In this document: one piece after another, positions 21,122 to 35,300 of the stretch
Position numbering within the stretch: position 1 is the stretch's first letter
Layout: each line of letters begins with the position of its first letter
Assembly: GCA_015501605.1 (NCBI GenBank)
Contig: JADNRZ010000010.1
Location: forward strand, 930,001-994,000
Length of the DNA stretch: 64,000 nt
Direction: 5' to 3'
From: Panaeolus papilionaceus
Lineage: Eukaryota; Basidiomycota; Agaricomycetes; Agaricales
Made by a program: the position numbers and the translations under genes
Notes under the pieces: generated by a model
The model's input: the letters and a program-made list of their open reading frames with translations, nothing else
Database searches by the model: none
Told to the model about the DNA's origin: nothing

Positions 21122-24039
21122 TCTGGGGTCTCGTCCTACATTTGACCTGGTGCACGTAGAAATATTTTTTCTCTCTCGTTCGGACCTAGGACTATTTTCT
21201 GCATTCCCATTGTCTTGTTTTATTTTTCTATCTGTTACATTTCAATCGCTATCGGTATACCCGCATTCAGCTGTTCCAAACGATATTTTAAAACCCAAAA
21301 CTCCAAACCCTCCCCGCCCTTGCCCATTATCTGCATCTTTCGCTTTCCTGATAATTTGCATCTGTACCATAACCATTCACGTGTGCCTCTTGCATAAAGT
21401 AAATACGAAATACGTTTTATTTCCCGCTTCCTTTGTTTTCCTTTTTATCTTACTTTGTCTCATCGGAATGCACACTGCACAGATATTTCGATAGATCAAA
21501 GCTCCGTTTTTCATGGGGCGCTGGAAATTTGAATCGTTTTCAACGAACGATGCGCAGGACTGTCATCGGTACTTGAAATAACCAGAATTCCATATACCAT
21601 GGACAAGCGTATCTTGACAGAACCTTGAACATAACCCTCGCATAACAAGGAGCGTCCTGATGCCACCGATATCGCACGCGGCATATACTAAATCAGGACG
21701 ACTGCATTGCATAACCTGGGGGATCGGCAGCTACGCGTCATTGCATTGACCGTGCCTGCTAGTCGAATTCTTATTAATATATATTTCGAGCATGACACAC
21801 TGCCTCACTGCAATCATGACTTGTTCAGTCAGCACTACTAATTATCTCACCACGCATCTGTCTATCACCCTACCGGGTTAATTTTGTCAGTGCTATTGCA
21901 TCATCGATGCCGAAGAATAGGAGACTGAATGAGAGGTATATGCCGAGTCTATATAAGAAGCATACGCATGTATACTTAGAGTTACTGGAGTCCGGCTGCG
22001 GACCCAATCATGACTCCTAGTCATTTTTAGCGCCGTTCTCACGACGCCTCACAAACCCATCCGGAGTTGAAGAAGCTTGCTTTGTAAATCGTTGCAGCAT
22101 GAATTAGGTACTGCAAAACCTTAAGGAGCTTGAAGCTCCTTAGATGCTCAGCTGAGAAACGAAAAACATGGGTGTTGTTGGTTTGAACCCATACTCTTAC
22201 ACAGTCTTACTAATATAAGGATTGATATCAAGACGTAGCACTCGGGATATTTTGACCATCTACGGCCAAGATGGGAAACCCAACTCTGAATCTGGCAAGG
22301 TTGAAGGCACAACTTGTCCTAGGCAGGGTCACTTGTTTTGTAGTGCAAAATCTGGCTGCGAAGATGTCCCGCACGATAGCTATGCTAGCTCCGGTCATCA
22401 TCGGAGGCTTGTGCCCGCCAAAGAACCCTCACCATGTAATAGTCCGCAGCGCATAAATCACTAAGTAATCATCACAAAGGACACACTAGATCATCTACCA
22501 CCTTCTTTCGCTTCGGTGTGTCACTTCAACTTGAAGCTATACGGTATAAATCGAGTACGCGTAGCGTTTCACGTACACGACTAATTGGCCGTTCCATACT
22601 ACTATCTGGGCGCGGGCGCAAGGCCGAATTCCAAGGAAGCCATCGTACTCTTGTCGGATGGCGGAACACCGCCTCATCGACTTATCAAGTTCCCGCCCAG
22701 GGCTCAATCTCATGTTTCAAAATACGACAGCGCTTGTACCGTACAAGTTCATCACTCACCACACTTCTCGCTGACAGTACCCCACGCTGTTCGCCCTTAG
22801 TTCCATTACCATCGGAGACTGCGCTGAAACTTCCAACGACGGGGGCGGTTTCACTGACAGTCTGTCGGTGCCTGCGAGCCTCATGGCCATCGACTCATCA
22901 AGGTCCGATCATAAAGGATTTCGACGGTAGCGGAAAGGGGATAATAAATGGAAAGGTGTCAATGGGAGTCCCATGTCCATCAAGAGAAGATGACTCGATT
23001 AGGAAGGTTGTGTATGTTTTGGATATCACTTGTGCCATTTCGCGCCTGTTTTTTGTTTGTGTTCATGAGGTCGAGTCGAGTCAGTTAGGATTTCGGAGCC
23101 GGTGAATAATCTGTTGAAAGGTAGCTTGAACTGTTGGTTACTTACAAGTTGTATGAAATGCCATATGGATAGAGCAACTGCGAGTCAATAAGTAGCAGTC
23201 ATTGTCACAACGCCGTTTTCGCCGTTCGCTCATCGTTGCTCGATATTCGCCATTGACATCGAAGACAAGAGTCATGGCGTCAATGGCGTTCGGTGCCTTG
23301 TATCAGAGACAATAAGCGTAGATAGACAGGCTTCGAAGAAGGCCTTATCTCCTGAGATTTCCCAAGCAAGTGTGGTCGATGTGTTGGATATGGCAGGGCG
23401 ACTCGTTCTCTCACGTCTCACTCGCATAGATAGGGGGTTTTTTAATTGGAGATATATTGGTATTATACAAGGGAATACAGTAAGAGAGTAACGACAAACG
23501 AATGCATAATGGGGCATGACATAGGTAATAAAGATACTAATTGTCCAGAGTACAAATGAGTCTATGGTGTATTCGTGTATGAGTGGCGACCGAAGGTAAT
23601 AATAATTGGGGTGGTGCGATGCAGAGTAACTAAAGAAATGATGCCCTAGAAGAACAACAAAAAAAAAAGCATATGGTACACCCAAAAAGCAAGAAAAAAG
23701 GAGTGAGGATGTGATATAGTACAACGCGATGAAGGCGCCTAAATGATATAGTTATGAATTGGGCAAGATGATACCTGAAAAGCAGTAAACCTATGCCCCA
23801 AAGGTCCCGGAAAACAGAAGGAACGAAGAATGCAGACTCTACATTAAGCCCGAAGGCTAAGGCATTCTACAAAATGGAGAATACCCGGAGCTATTGCGCT
23901 TGTGGCCAAATGGACTCCAGATTTTTGGGGATGAGGTGTGAGTGTGCTGGACACGTCCAGCAAGCGGCAGATTTGTCATGAAGGGAATACATATGTGGGG
24001 GGGATGCAGATAAACAACGATTATTCGGAACATGTGAAG
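21122..24039. other. gene-poor stretch
   Basis: No gene could be supported in these 2.9 kb. Open frames such as 22518-23105 (plus) and 23272-23724 (minus) show no family motif, and their composition is not convincing. A near-perfect palindrome lies at 22122-22142. Confidence 0.45.
22122..22142. repeat. 10-bp inverted repeat with single-base loop
   Basis: TAAGGAGCTT and AAGCTCCTTA (22133-22142) are exact reverse complements around one G. No neighbouring gene was found whose promoter or terminator it would be. Confidence 0.7.
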
Positions 24040-24795
24040 TTACTGAAAGGCGGTACCTGCCGCAGTAGGTATCGAAGCGGGTGGGTCCGACGAGATGGTT
24101 CTTGATGCTACACCAGCAGGTGCGCGAGGCCATGTGACGGTTAGCATACCCTCGTGGAGAGTGGCACTAACATCAGATTCCTAATGAGAGACTGAGTCAG
24201 TAAACTCAATTCTACAAGTTGACTGTTTGCCGCTAACACGACATTAAAAATAGAAAGAAGGCTCACCTTTATACCAGAAGGAACACGAATAGAGCGGTAA
24301 AATGTTCCAAAGCGCAACTCTTGAATCGGAACCTTAATGGATGACTGTCCCTCTATCTCCATTTCCTCGTTGAGTGAAGTTGTGGTGATCTGGGCATTCT
24401 TGGGATAAGGGTTTTTGCGCTCTCCTTGGACGACCAAGCACCCGTCGCGAATGTGCAGCGAAATATCGTTCGTCTTTATTCCAGGAATCTCGAATACGGC
24501 CGTCAATTTGGACGACGAAGGATCGTCGATGAGGTCCATTCTATAGGTATTCTGTTGAGTGGCAAATAAAATAAGATAATGCGTCAATTGCTTACCTTGG
24601 GGAGTAACGAAGAGGACCCGACGCCTTGTTTGCAGGGATTACAGGACGTAGCTTTCCTGCGCGAATTGCTTCCAAACACTTCAAATTGGCGGCACGATTT
24701 ACTGCCTGAACGAAGGCTGGATGGGCATGTAGGCGAAAAGTGGATGAATCTGTGATAGAGGAAACGGTCGATTTGCTGTTCATGGTTAAGTTCAT
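24040..24795 (-). CDS. small heat-shock protein (Hsp20 / alpha-crystallin)
   Basis: ATP-independent chaperone that holds unfolding proteins. Exons 24795-24596, 24540-24267 and 24180-24040 join to 204 residues. An N-terminal arm of about 66 residues leads into RMDLIDDP, which opens the alpha-crystallin domain. Conserved pieces are AVFEIPGIKTNDISLHI, VVQGER, LRFGTFYRSIRVPSGIK and HEGMLTVTWPR. The second acceptor (CTATAG, ending 24541) was chosen over a nearby CAACAG because only it keeps SPR-MDL in frame. A TATAAAAG box lies about 90-100 bp upstream of the start on the minus strand, typical of stress-induced genes; no clear heat-shock element array was seen. A methionine four residues later could also start the protein. 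Confidence 0.88.
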
Positions 24796-27700
24796 GTTGA
24801 GAATGGGCTGTTAGAGGTTTAAGTAGAAGTGAAACCAAGCAGCGACTGTAAAAATGGGTCGTGGGGTAAATGACATTATAGTCCCCCTTTTATAGGTCGG
24901 TCGGCATTTGCCGATCAATAATATTCTAGGTGACTCCAGATCCCAGAATTCGTCGAGGTATTATTGAATCGAGTCATTCAGCACATCCGCTAAGATTTCG
25001 GCTCGATTCGGTGAAAGTCATAAACCTAGAGGAATCTAGGGATGTGAGCATGTAATCGAGACGGTAGATGTGTTACGAAGACTGCCGATGCGATTCTGTC
25101 GCATGACACCAAAATTGAACAAGCTGTGTCATCCTTTGTCATACGATTTGCGCTTGAAGCCTAACCGCAGAGGAGATTTTAGTCATTGCAAAGTTCAAAT
25201 TGTATGTTATTCGGGCAGATGTGTGCAATTCCCGGAACTACAACGTTACACAGCGGAGAAGGCAGTGGAATCGCTGGAATGGGGGACGGAGGAGATGTTT
25301 GTGGTGCTGAGAAACAATTGATCCGTTTCCTCCCCAGCCCATTGTGTTGTCCTGTGATTGTCAAAACAGGGCTGTGCAAACAATGACAACATGTACACAG
25401 CCATCAGGACCCACCCCGAAATACGGACCCCAAAAGCAGGTTCCATTCTCCAACCTCAATGCTCGCTCCAAATTCAACGTCAAGGGGAAAGATACAAAAT
25501 AAAAATTGGAATTCGGCTAGCACTATTTACAAACTTTTGGGGTAGAATCTTCGTTGTATACATTTTTAATGTCATGAACATTAATTCACAAGGTAGTTCA
25601 CTATTTCGGCACGTCGGCACTTCGGGGGGCTTCTGGCACCGCCTTCCTCGATTGATTGCGCAGGTCTCTTCTGGAGTGGGGAACATCGAGCACATCCTCT
25701 CGGCAGGGTGCCTTTCTAAAAAGCGAGAACGACGATCCCTGATCGGTAGTGAAACTCCAACGGACAATCCAGACCCTCTGTGTTTAATTGTGGAACGATT
25801 TCCCTGGCGGAGACGACAAGAATTACTTCGCTGGTTGTAAGTTTAGGCTGAAAATCGTGAAGACGGGGTCATACGCCGTGAGTGTGGTGTATCGAAACTG
25901 AATTGCTCCGATGCTAAGACCATGATAGTTACGGTTACGCGGGAAGATATCGCCTAGGTCCTTGCGCAAGGCAGTTCGGTGGTCAAAGTTCAAGCATACG
26001 TGTCCCAGTAATCAAGGGTCGAAGTATGAGGCTATTTTTCGATACCCCCAATATACTGCGAAAACGCGCAGCGATCATTCTCCCGAGATTCGAGCAGCCT
26101 CATCCACATTGCCCTTGGCATCTATCAATTGTTGTGAAGGTCGTCGAAAACCACAACTTGATGAGAAAGTTGATTGGTGCTCAACTTGTATCACTCCAAT
26201 GCTTCGAAAAAGCTTGAGCGCTAATCACAAAGATGCATTGACTCATTCTGTGATGCCGAATCGAACGCGCGTTCGATAGGCCTGGACAGTCGGAGGTGCG
26301 AATCTGGCGGTCAGGGACGTGGGGAATCAATTCCTGATATGACAGCTCGCAGCTGTCGCCGCATGCCCGAAGCAAGGTCGCTGTAGAATCACAAAACTCA
26401 CGAAGCCGAATGAGTCAGAGCTTACAGATCTTGTTTTCAGCCATTCTTCAAGTCATGTATTCATTCAAAAGTTTGTAAGGAAGAATGACATTGGCACCCG
26501 GACGAGGGTCGAAAATTTTGGACATGTCAAATCGGAGCTTCACAGTTCAAGCCATTTCAATGACATCACTTGTCTGCCAAAAGCAGTGCTCATCTTATCA
26601 GATATGTGATAGTTTGGACCAGTATGAACTGGAAAATTCTACGCCTCATATCTCAATGAACGTCGATTGCTTGACAGGGACTGCTATGGACACATTCACT
26701 GAACCTCAATTCTACAGAAATGGTGACTCACCCCAAATGAAATGCAATCCTGCCTGTATTGCCCTTCGAACTGCAATTCCGCAGTCACTGCAGCGAGTCA
26801 TTTAGGAGTCAAGGTTTTGCAGAAGCGCTGTAGGGTTGTTTAGCGCGTGAGGGTCTAATTGGTTTAGGCAATAGGAATTCATAAATCTCTTACAATGAAA
26901 ACCAAACTGTATCTGACAGGGACAGCTCAATATTAACTGCACTGTAATAAAGGTCAAAACAGCCATCGACCGCGTCATTGATTGCTTCGATCACAAGTCG
27001 AACTGCATGTAACACCTTCATTACTTGTGAGACGTATGAGTTCATGGTATGCACTATTTTAAAGCGGCGATAAACTCTAATAAGTTTGGCGATGCAGATG
27101 CCTCTATGGTTGATGACTGCTAGATGTTCGGCACTAGATCGATTAGTATTCAAACTCAAGGAGGGCGAGGTTGATGGCTAAAATCATGGATATGTACCGG
27201 ATTTTTTGCTATCGAACCACACCCATATCCAAAAGTCTGGGATGGGTGCTATCGCTCATGGTAGCAGCATGCCACAATGCACTCAGAGAGAGGGATAGCG
27301 TATTGTACACCCATCATATGCTTGACTTGTTTGACAAACCGCGGCCGCAGAAGAAATACTCGCTTAACCACAATGTCAAAACGTCAAATTTGGGCCCCGC
27401 GAGCATACAATATGAATGAAAGAACACACTTTGTTGAGCTTTAATTACCGTCTCACTCATGAATACGTCAATCCATAGTGACATACGCAGTGCGAGTAAT
27501 TGCCCATGACGAAGTGTCCAGGTGAAGTGACGGCGGCATCTGGGGACCGTCGGTCCGAGATACGAAGATCTCATGAACACTTCGTGAGTATTACACGACG
27601 CGCATCGACTGTCCTGACATATAACTCATTTTTGTACGCGTGAAAAGTGTTAAACTTATCACTGTGGCATTGAAGCGGACTTGTTGCTGATGCAGGGCAG

Positions 27701-30700
27701 ACAGCGACCGTGGTAGTCGAGTGGTCCCGGCTTTTTCTGCACCGGATCTCGATACCACTGAGTTTTTCTGTAAACCAATGGAGGGATGCCAATGCAGCGG
27801 CGCTGCCCATGTCATTGACTTTTGCTTTAGCTTCGAAAGGCCCTCATGTAGCTATTATCGCATGATGAGAGAATCCAACGGTCATATCGTTACGCAAGCT
27901 TGCCTTCTATGCCGAGTGAATGCACCACACTTCCCGACCAGTGTGCTATTTTCGTGCAGTGACAGTGTTAATCCAAGGCTGTCCTCCAAATTCACAAGGA
28001 GTGGACTGATCCATTCAGTCGACAGCTGATAAAACGGCTCAGGACGTTCGCATTGAATTAACCAATGTATATTTGTCATAGCAAGTGGCAGTCATGTGTT
28101 TTTCGGGGGCTTCTATGCATAAGATGACACTTGAATTCTACGAAGAAAAATCTCATTGAATGCGACACTCGTAATAGTAACTTGACATGTCAAGATGTGT
28201 ACAATAAGTACCACCCAGCTGGAGTGCAGAGGCTCAGGTAAGATTGGAGCCGACCCAAATCATATGTTCGTAACGCCGTCATGTGGGTAACGTCGAGCCA
28301 CATCTTACCAGCGACTAATGTGGGTGATGGTCTGTGATGGTGGATAAGAGTAATTTTTCTAGGGCTTATAGTGAGTCAGGTAAACCCCGAATTTTTACGG
28401 CCGATAGCTCCCAAGAAACGCGGGTACAGATGAGCGCCAGCTGAGGCTCGTGAAAGGAATAACTCGAACCTTCCACGGCGAACACACTATTCAAACCTTT
28501 TTAGGGAAGGGGAAAAGCACTAGCCAGAAAATTGCTTGGTACCAAGAATTAGGGTGCGGGAAGGAGGCTCTGGAGACCCTGCACTGAAATGTACCTCAGA
28601 ATCCATAATAGCCGATGCATCGCGCCAGTGTCTCGAGCGCGTGGCTCTGAGATTGATCTTTCCACGCGTGTTAACTCTAGAAACTGTCCCTAGATTGCTA
28701 TTATAGAACATCAACGTCAACCATGATGACCGTAAGGCGGTGTCATACCTGCACAGTTCTGTGGCCAAATGTGTTTGTGTCAGGACATCGTAATAGCACC
28801 AGTGCTCAGCATGGTCCTATTCCAAGGTAAGCATCATCATGTGAGTAGATTCAGATGTACATGTCAGTCTGAATGTGTGTATAGACGTATGTCTCTGACT
28901 TTAGCAAGCTCCCAATGCCGTTGTTGGTCAGCACTCACTGGGCATGCTTCCCACTGAGAAATATGAGCAGCTTTGCAATCTACTTCTTGGTAGCTTTGTA
29001 ACGTAAACAGGCTACGGTTGGTAACCTCGACCTCCACAAAACTGAGCCCCGTCTTTACGATGCTGTCAAGCAGAGTTTGAGACGATGATGTGGTCCTGAA
29101 GAGCCTAGAAAGCCAAGCAACTGGGTCGGTCGGCGAGTAGAACAACCGATAGAGGCATCATGATCAGTGCGAGAAACTGAGGGTAATATCTCGTTTAGGG
29201 CTCTGAATATAAGAAAAATGTAAGCAAAGCCGTAAATGACAACTCTTGAGAAGAGTCTTTGAGAACGAATTGCACCATACAATCTCAAAAAGCTTGCTGA
29301 GTGCTCCGAGCATCAGGTGGAATCGGAACAGGTGATCACTTCGCTTAGCCACGTGGAAAGCATTTATGTAACGACGGAACGAAGCTGACGTCCCTGCATC
29401 AAGCACCAAAGCCGAGCCGGAGATAAGAAACCGTTTCTTCCAAGATTTGAAACAGCTTGTTATCTATCCAACTTTCTTGAGTGATCAGTACTTAGTAGCA
29501 TGAGAGTAATCGTAGGGCATAGTTCGACAATAAGAGATCACAATCATATATGCTATCCAGTTGGTTACAATCAGAGTGCCCTGGTCAATTGATTAACAGA
29601 GTGTGTCCATGAGGATTGCGTGTTGACATCTGCTAGTTACCATGAGCGCAAAGAACCCTAATTCTGACTGATGAGGCAGGCGATACGGGTCTCATCCCTC
29701 TACGGGAAACTACACTAGACATTCCAATGGAGAGAAGTGGCTTTAGTTCAATGACCATGTCCGTGTGTTTGCATCGCAATCACATTTTGTACATCAGGAT
29801 ACGCAGACTAAAGTCTTGCGGCTTGGATGGATGGAGTTAAAAAATAGGACGTTTGACCCTTGGACAGGATAAACGGGGTTTCAAAACGTGGACGAGGAGG
29901 TGCGAGCTGTCGCGTAACGTCAACTTGTGCACTTTCACGATAGCTACAAAAACAAAAAGATCCAAACACTTTTTCTATATTTCAAGATAAGCTTTGAAAT
30001 GGCAGTAGTAACTTCAAACGTTTCCAGAGTCCAACCCCGGTGCCCCAGAGTAAGCCCCGGATTCGAGTTTTTTTTTTTGTTGTGGGGGGTGGAGAACTTT
30101 CTGGTTCTTCGACAGGGTAGTGACAATAAGAAAAAATTTCCCGAAGCGTAGTGACATTTCAAGATTCACAGAGTTCAGTTGCAAGTCCTCGTACACGTGG
30201 GATTCTAATAAGAGAAGTTATGTCCATTCTGCCGGGGTTTTGCAAATTTCAAGAACGAATCGGTGTTCAAGGAGTACGCCCCATAAAGGCAGCTGATAAA
30301 TCCTGAGAGCGTCACAAACATTTATCTTCTCTAGAGCATGTATCTATAGTCGAATTATATTTGTGCTTGCACTCCACGAGCGTTGCGAAACGCAGCCATA
30401 CCGAAACAGGAAGTCAGACTGCCATTTCGAGACATTTTTTGGCCTCCTTGAGCTTACTTATATGGGCGCTCTTTTACTTCGAGCTTGTTGGGTTTAGTTT
30501 TTTTCTCACAGAAATGGACAGACTGACAGGAGCTCATTTCAACTCACACACATGGATGCCGTCTTGCTTCGAAACCGAAGTTTCTCTTGTTAAATCATCC
30601 CGAGGAGTCGTAAACCAGTATATGCGGTTTAAAATATTTTCTATCTTTTGGTTGTGACGCGTACTACTCTATCGAGCTTAACCCCACTCTCCTATATTTG

Positions 30701-32346
30701 AGGGTTGCATGGATGAGCGAGGAGACCTAGGCTCAATCCTCGGGACGCCTGATTCGGCGATTCAATCAAGAAACATAGGACGACATGCCAAAGAAAGGGG
30801 CTTGGGGAGATTTCCGGACACACATTCTTATTTGCACTGCTAGGCAAGAATGATGTCAAATCACCATAGTAATAAGAAAAGTCCTGTCATTCTATCCTAC
30901 CATGACCCATCATACCTGATTAACATTCTTCACACAGAATCGGAGAGTCACTACTGCATCTCACGACATAGAAAATGATTTTTAACTGAAATTCGATCCA
31001 TTCTGGTTTCGTTTTAGGCAATACAGAACAGATTTCCCTACATCCTGCTAACCACTTCCGATTGCCAAGGCCGAATAAGATGGAACCCTACAAGCACCTT
31101 CAATCCCCTCCATTGGCTGATGGCGGTGAAGTGACATCAGGGTTTCGAAGGGAGGTTCGTTGGTCATCTAGTCGCCGTCTCAAACTTGACGGGAATTAAA
31201 GTGGTTCATTCATAAAGAGTGGTAGCCACATTAACGTTCGCAGCCCTCCACTGATACGTCCGAACACGATCGTAATCGACGGTCACACTTCAGGGGTTGT
31301 GAGATTTGGTATCATTGCAAACACGATACATGCACTGCGCAAAGACCTGACCGCTGTTCTTTGGATTCAGAGCCAAGGAGATGGTAGGGTTCAAGGTTGA
31401 CATTCTCCATGTACTATACAACCCAAAAACAATCCCGATCATCGATGATCAACACTTTTCTCCACCTGCCATCCGAGCCACATGGCAACACATGGCCCTC
31501 GCGCGTTCTCCAATGGCAAGTGACCGCCGACTCGACTTGCCACATTATAGGGACAGGGCACCCCTACTAACAATTCTGAGAGCTTGAGCTTATAAAACGA
31601 CCCTACATGTGCCGGGTGATCCCTATCCCTTGTGATATCAGAAATTTGGATAGATCTAAGGTCGAAATGTGCCATTTAAGTTTGCTAAAAGCTCAGGATC
31701 ACCAATACTTAGACGAACACGCTCTATGCAACCGTCCAAACACGCCGTGACCCGTCTGTGATTGAGCCCATCAAAGTTTTTGGATTCCAAGCGTTTGCTT
31801 TGAGGCAACAAAATGAAATTGGTATCCATGATTTCCAACATCCAAGTCTGGGCTAGGTTACATTTCCGCAAAAGATTTTGTTGAATACCGAAGGTATCCG
31901 GACCTGTCCCACATGAGGGAGAGAAAACCTAGAAGGAGCAAAGCCACCATCATGTATCGAATCAGAAGTTACTGCACTGTGTACTTGAAATTACCTGCAG
32001 TCAATAAAATAATTATGATAAAGCCGAAAAGGAATGTAGGGCTGTATGTTAGATGGACATTGGACACAGGCAGTAACATAGGGTTATTTTGATTTGATCG
32101 GCACGTGGGTGAATCTGGGCGAATGTCGCAGAGATCTCGCGACAGAATCTGCAGAGAGCGTCTCTGGAAATGATGCCGTATCCTGTGGCTTCTTCTGAAC
32201 AATTGGACGCGAGGCAGGCTATAATATACACACCTAAGTAGGCTTAAAATGACTTTTCCCTCCTACTTTGATTTGCTTGTTTGCTTTATTTCTGCATGCA
32301 TGGTCTTCCCCCTATAATTCTTCCTATCTCCTAGTACCAGCATTCC
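24796..32346. other. large gene-poor region
   Basis: About 7.5 kb with no recognisable gene on either strand. Open frames are short (under about 160 codons), carry no motif and cannot be joined into a family member. No terminal repeats, transposase or reverse-transcriptase motifs, tRNA or rRNA were recognised. A long T-run lies near 30070. It may be decayed mobile-element sequence or long non-coding transcription units. The first part carries the promoter of the Hsp20 gene and the last few hundred bases that of the Zn2Cys6 gene. Confidence 0.5.
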
Positions 32347-35300
32347 ATGCCCAACAGTCAAAGCCCATATCAGTCCCCTGGTCCCTCAGAATCTCCAACA
32401 TCATCTCATCCAGAAACCGTCCAGGACGCCCTACTCCCCAAAGTTAGGCCGCCAAACAAAGCGACGAGGAGGATAAGGTAGCGCTCTCTTGTGTGGGGCA
32501 TTATCAAGTTGATGCAATGATGTTACAGGGGGGAGATTGCGTGTGCCGAGTGTAGAAGACTAAAAATTCGATGCGATAGAAATATCCCCTGCTCTACTTG
32601 CGTGAAGCGCGGGTGTGGCGCGCTTTGTCCAAATGGTGCGTGCGCTCTCGAACCTCCGACAAAGACTCTTCCTCATCGTCCTCACGACATGAATAGGCAC
32701 TATCCCACCTGGGGAAGGCAGCAGGTAGGAATATCCAACTCCCTTTCTAATTTTATTTACTTATACTCTGGGCCCAGGTTTGTACTCGCCGCTACGGAAC
32801 ACTTGCGGAACAACCTCCAAAAACTAGAGTCTCGCATGCGCTGCCTGGAAGACGCCCTCGCCATCGTTCACAACTCCGAGTCCGCCACACCGCACCCTCT
32901 GCTGCGCCCCTGGCGAGACACTGATGACGACGAGACTCCCATGATCAAACTACCCCTACTGGGGGAATCTCTCCAGTTGGACAATTGTGCTCAAGAAAAT
33001 CTGGGAACCGTTGTAGTCGATGACTTGGGTGGCTCACATTTCTTTGGACCTTGTGCTGGCTCAGAAGTATGTTCATTCCTATCGATCAGTTTTACTTTTT
33101 CTAATGTTCACATCCCTTTCAAGAGCATTCTACTTGTAAGGAATCCCGCTACTAAAATTCCCTGATTTCCGTTAATAACGTACACTTTTATTCCATAACC
33201 ATAGCGCTCGAAATCTTCGCCTGACATCGAGGCGTCTGGCTCCATCGTAGAGCAGCTGGACACTTCGTATCTTGACCCAGAGATCAACCGATGCCATGAT
33301 TCATTCCCGTTTTCTCCGCCCAATGTTATACCCTCGTCAGTGAAGTCTATGATCGAAGTCTTTCTTCCTTCAATAGACAGGGCCATAGTACTCTGTGACA
33401 CTTTTCTCGAACATCTATCCTGGGCATTCCAGATTACCTCCCGTCATAGGCTCGTAAACGAACTCGTTCCCATCATTTACAAGCAAAACCCTGTTCCATA
33501 TAGCCCACATGACTTGGCGATGCTCCTTACGGTTTTAGCCATTGGTTCTCTCGTGGACTCCAACCTCCCACCATACAACCTTGAAGCTCAACATTATCAT
33601 CACCTCGCCAGGGCAACATTAGCCCTCCAACCCGTTTTGGGCGCTCAATCTGTTGTTACGGTCCAGGTAAATTCATTCGACTTATCTGCGGAACCGTTTC
33701 GATTGACAACGGACGACCAGGTCCTGCATCTCATGAGTGTATACCATGACATGAGTGGGAAGGAAAGCAATGTGGAACAATCCTACATGCTACTCGATTT
33801 AGCGAGTCAAGTCGCACTCAAGGTGTGTATTCACATTATTTTCTCGCCATCTCTCCTTGAGAATCACATAAACTGACGACGGTGTCATTTCATCAATCTT
33901 AACTTCCTCCCCACAATATAACAGATTGGCCTGCGTATGTCATCCCACAACTTCACACATTTTTTCTCTCACTGACGAGATTGTCTTCTCACCAGACATT
34001 GATCCCTCGATGTGGGCTTTTGAAGATAGGCAGACATATGACCGGCGTGTCTATTTTTGGAATCTGATGGGAAGCATTCTATGGCAGGTGTGTACTGCAA
34101 TCTAAGCCACTTTCTAGGCCATACAATCTGCAGTGTGCACTGCCTTGCGCTTTTCTTCATGCGCAATTGAGTCCGGAATCATTGTGGAGATTTAGCGCTG
34201 ACAATTTGATCCTTCGTAGTGTTTACTCAATGGACGCCCTTCAAGCATGTTGATGTCATACATAGATTGCCGCATTCCTTCCGCTGAAGATGAACAGGCA
34301 TTTCAGGACGGGGAAACACCCGTCCGATGTATGTTCAACAGCCTGGTCTTATTTTTTGCCTCTCGCTCATTCTATTTTCTGTTCGGTCACAGTTGGTAGC
34401 TGGGATATCAAGATGACAGCAGAATGCTTATTGCCCCTCGTTCGGACTATCCTCGCTGTCAAGATTCCAAGCTATGACACGGTCCTGGACATGGATCACA
34501 AGATACGGGATGCTTTTCAACCACCTTCTATGCAAATCGATGATGAGCCGGGCCTAGCGGTGTCAATGCTCAGATTTGGTCGATCGCTTTTCCAGGAACT
34601 GAGTAAGTCTTCTTTTCTTGTGCAAAAACGGCGATGGAGCTAATAGACCCGTTAATTACCCACCCTATTTCCCTATCTTGTCATCTAAACTGTAGTGGTT
34701 TTGTATCTCCACCGACCGTATTTCATTCAGGCCATGGTTGAATATCCCGATATGCCCCTGGGCTGCCCGTACAGTCAATCAGTGCTCACCACGTACTCTA
34801 GCGCGTGTGTGATTATCAAGGAGACGCGCAGGCAATTCATGAAGCAGCCCTTCTTATGTGCGCGGATACCTAAGATCTGGTCTTTCACCTTCGCGGCGGC
34901 AGTAAGTGATTGCTTATAGGACCCGAGGAAGTGCTCACTTTTTTTTATCCTCTATTCTGCCGAACTCAGGTCATAGTCGGTACAATCGCCATTCGAGGGG
35001 TACATTTAAACATGAGACCGTCACCTATGGAAGAGTTCCAGAGCATCTGTAAGGTCTTTGCTAGTGCGGCAGAGACCGATTCAAGAGCAGCCAAAGCTTT
35101 GGTTCGTCGTCAAGTTGGCAAACATGAGAAGTATTGCTGAATATGGAATTTTAGCCTAGTTTGAACTCGATGATGGAAAGGGTTTACCGTGCCGTCCAAG
35201 CATTCCAGGAAGGTCGTCCACCAGTACGCCGCGGTGAAGGCGATCCAGAGGACCTAGCCTTTCTGACTGGTCAGATAATGATGTCAGCTAAAGTGCCTGT

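Noticed and set aside
22122..22200. Possible tRNA gene (hairpin followed by GGTTTGAACCC)
   Set aside because: No matching acceptor stem or anticodon arm could be formed and the A-box is missing.
22518..23105. Open frame of about 195 codons on the plus strand
   Set aside because: No ATG at the proposed start, no family motif, and no credible exon partners; composition looks like intergenic DNA.
23272..23724. 150-codon open frame on the minus strand with hydrophobic N-terminal half
   Set aside because: Hydrophobicity comes from AT-rich sequence; no motif, and it lies in the 3' flank of the Hsp20 gene.
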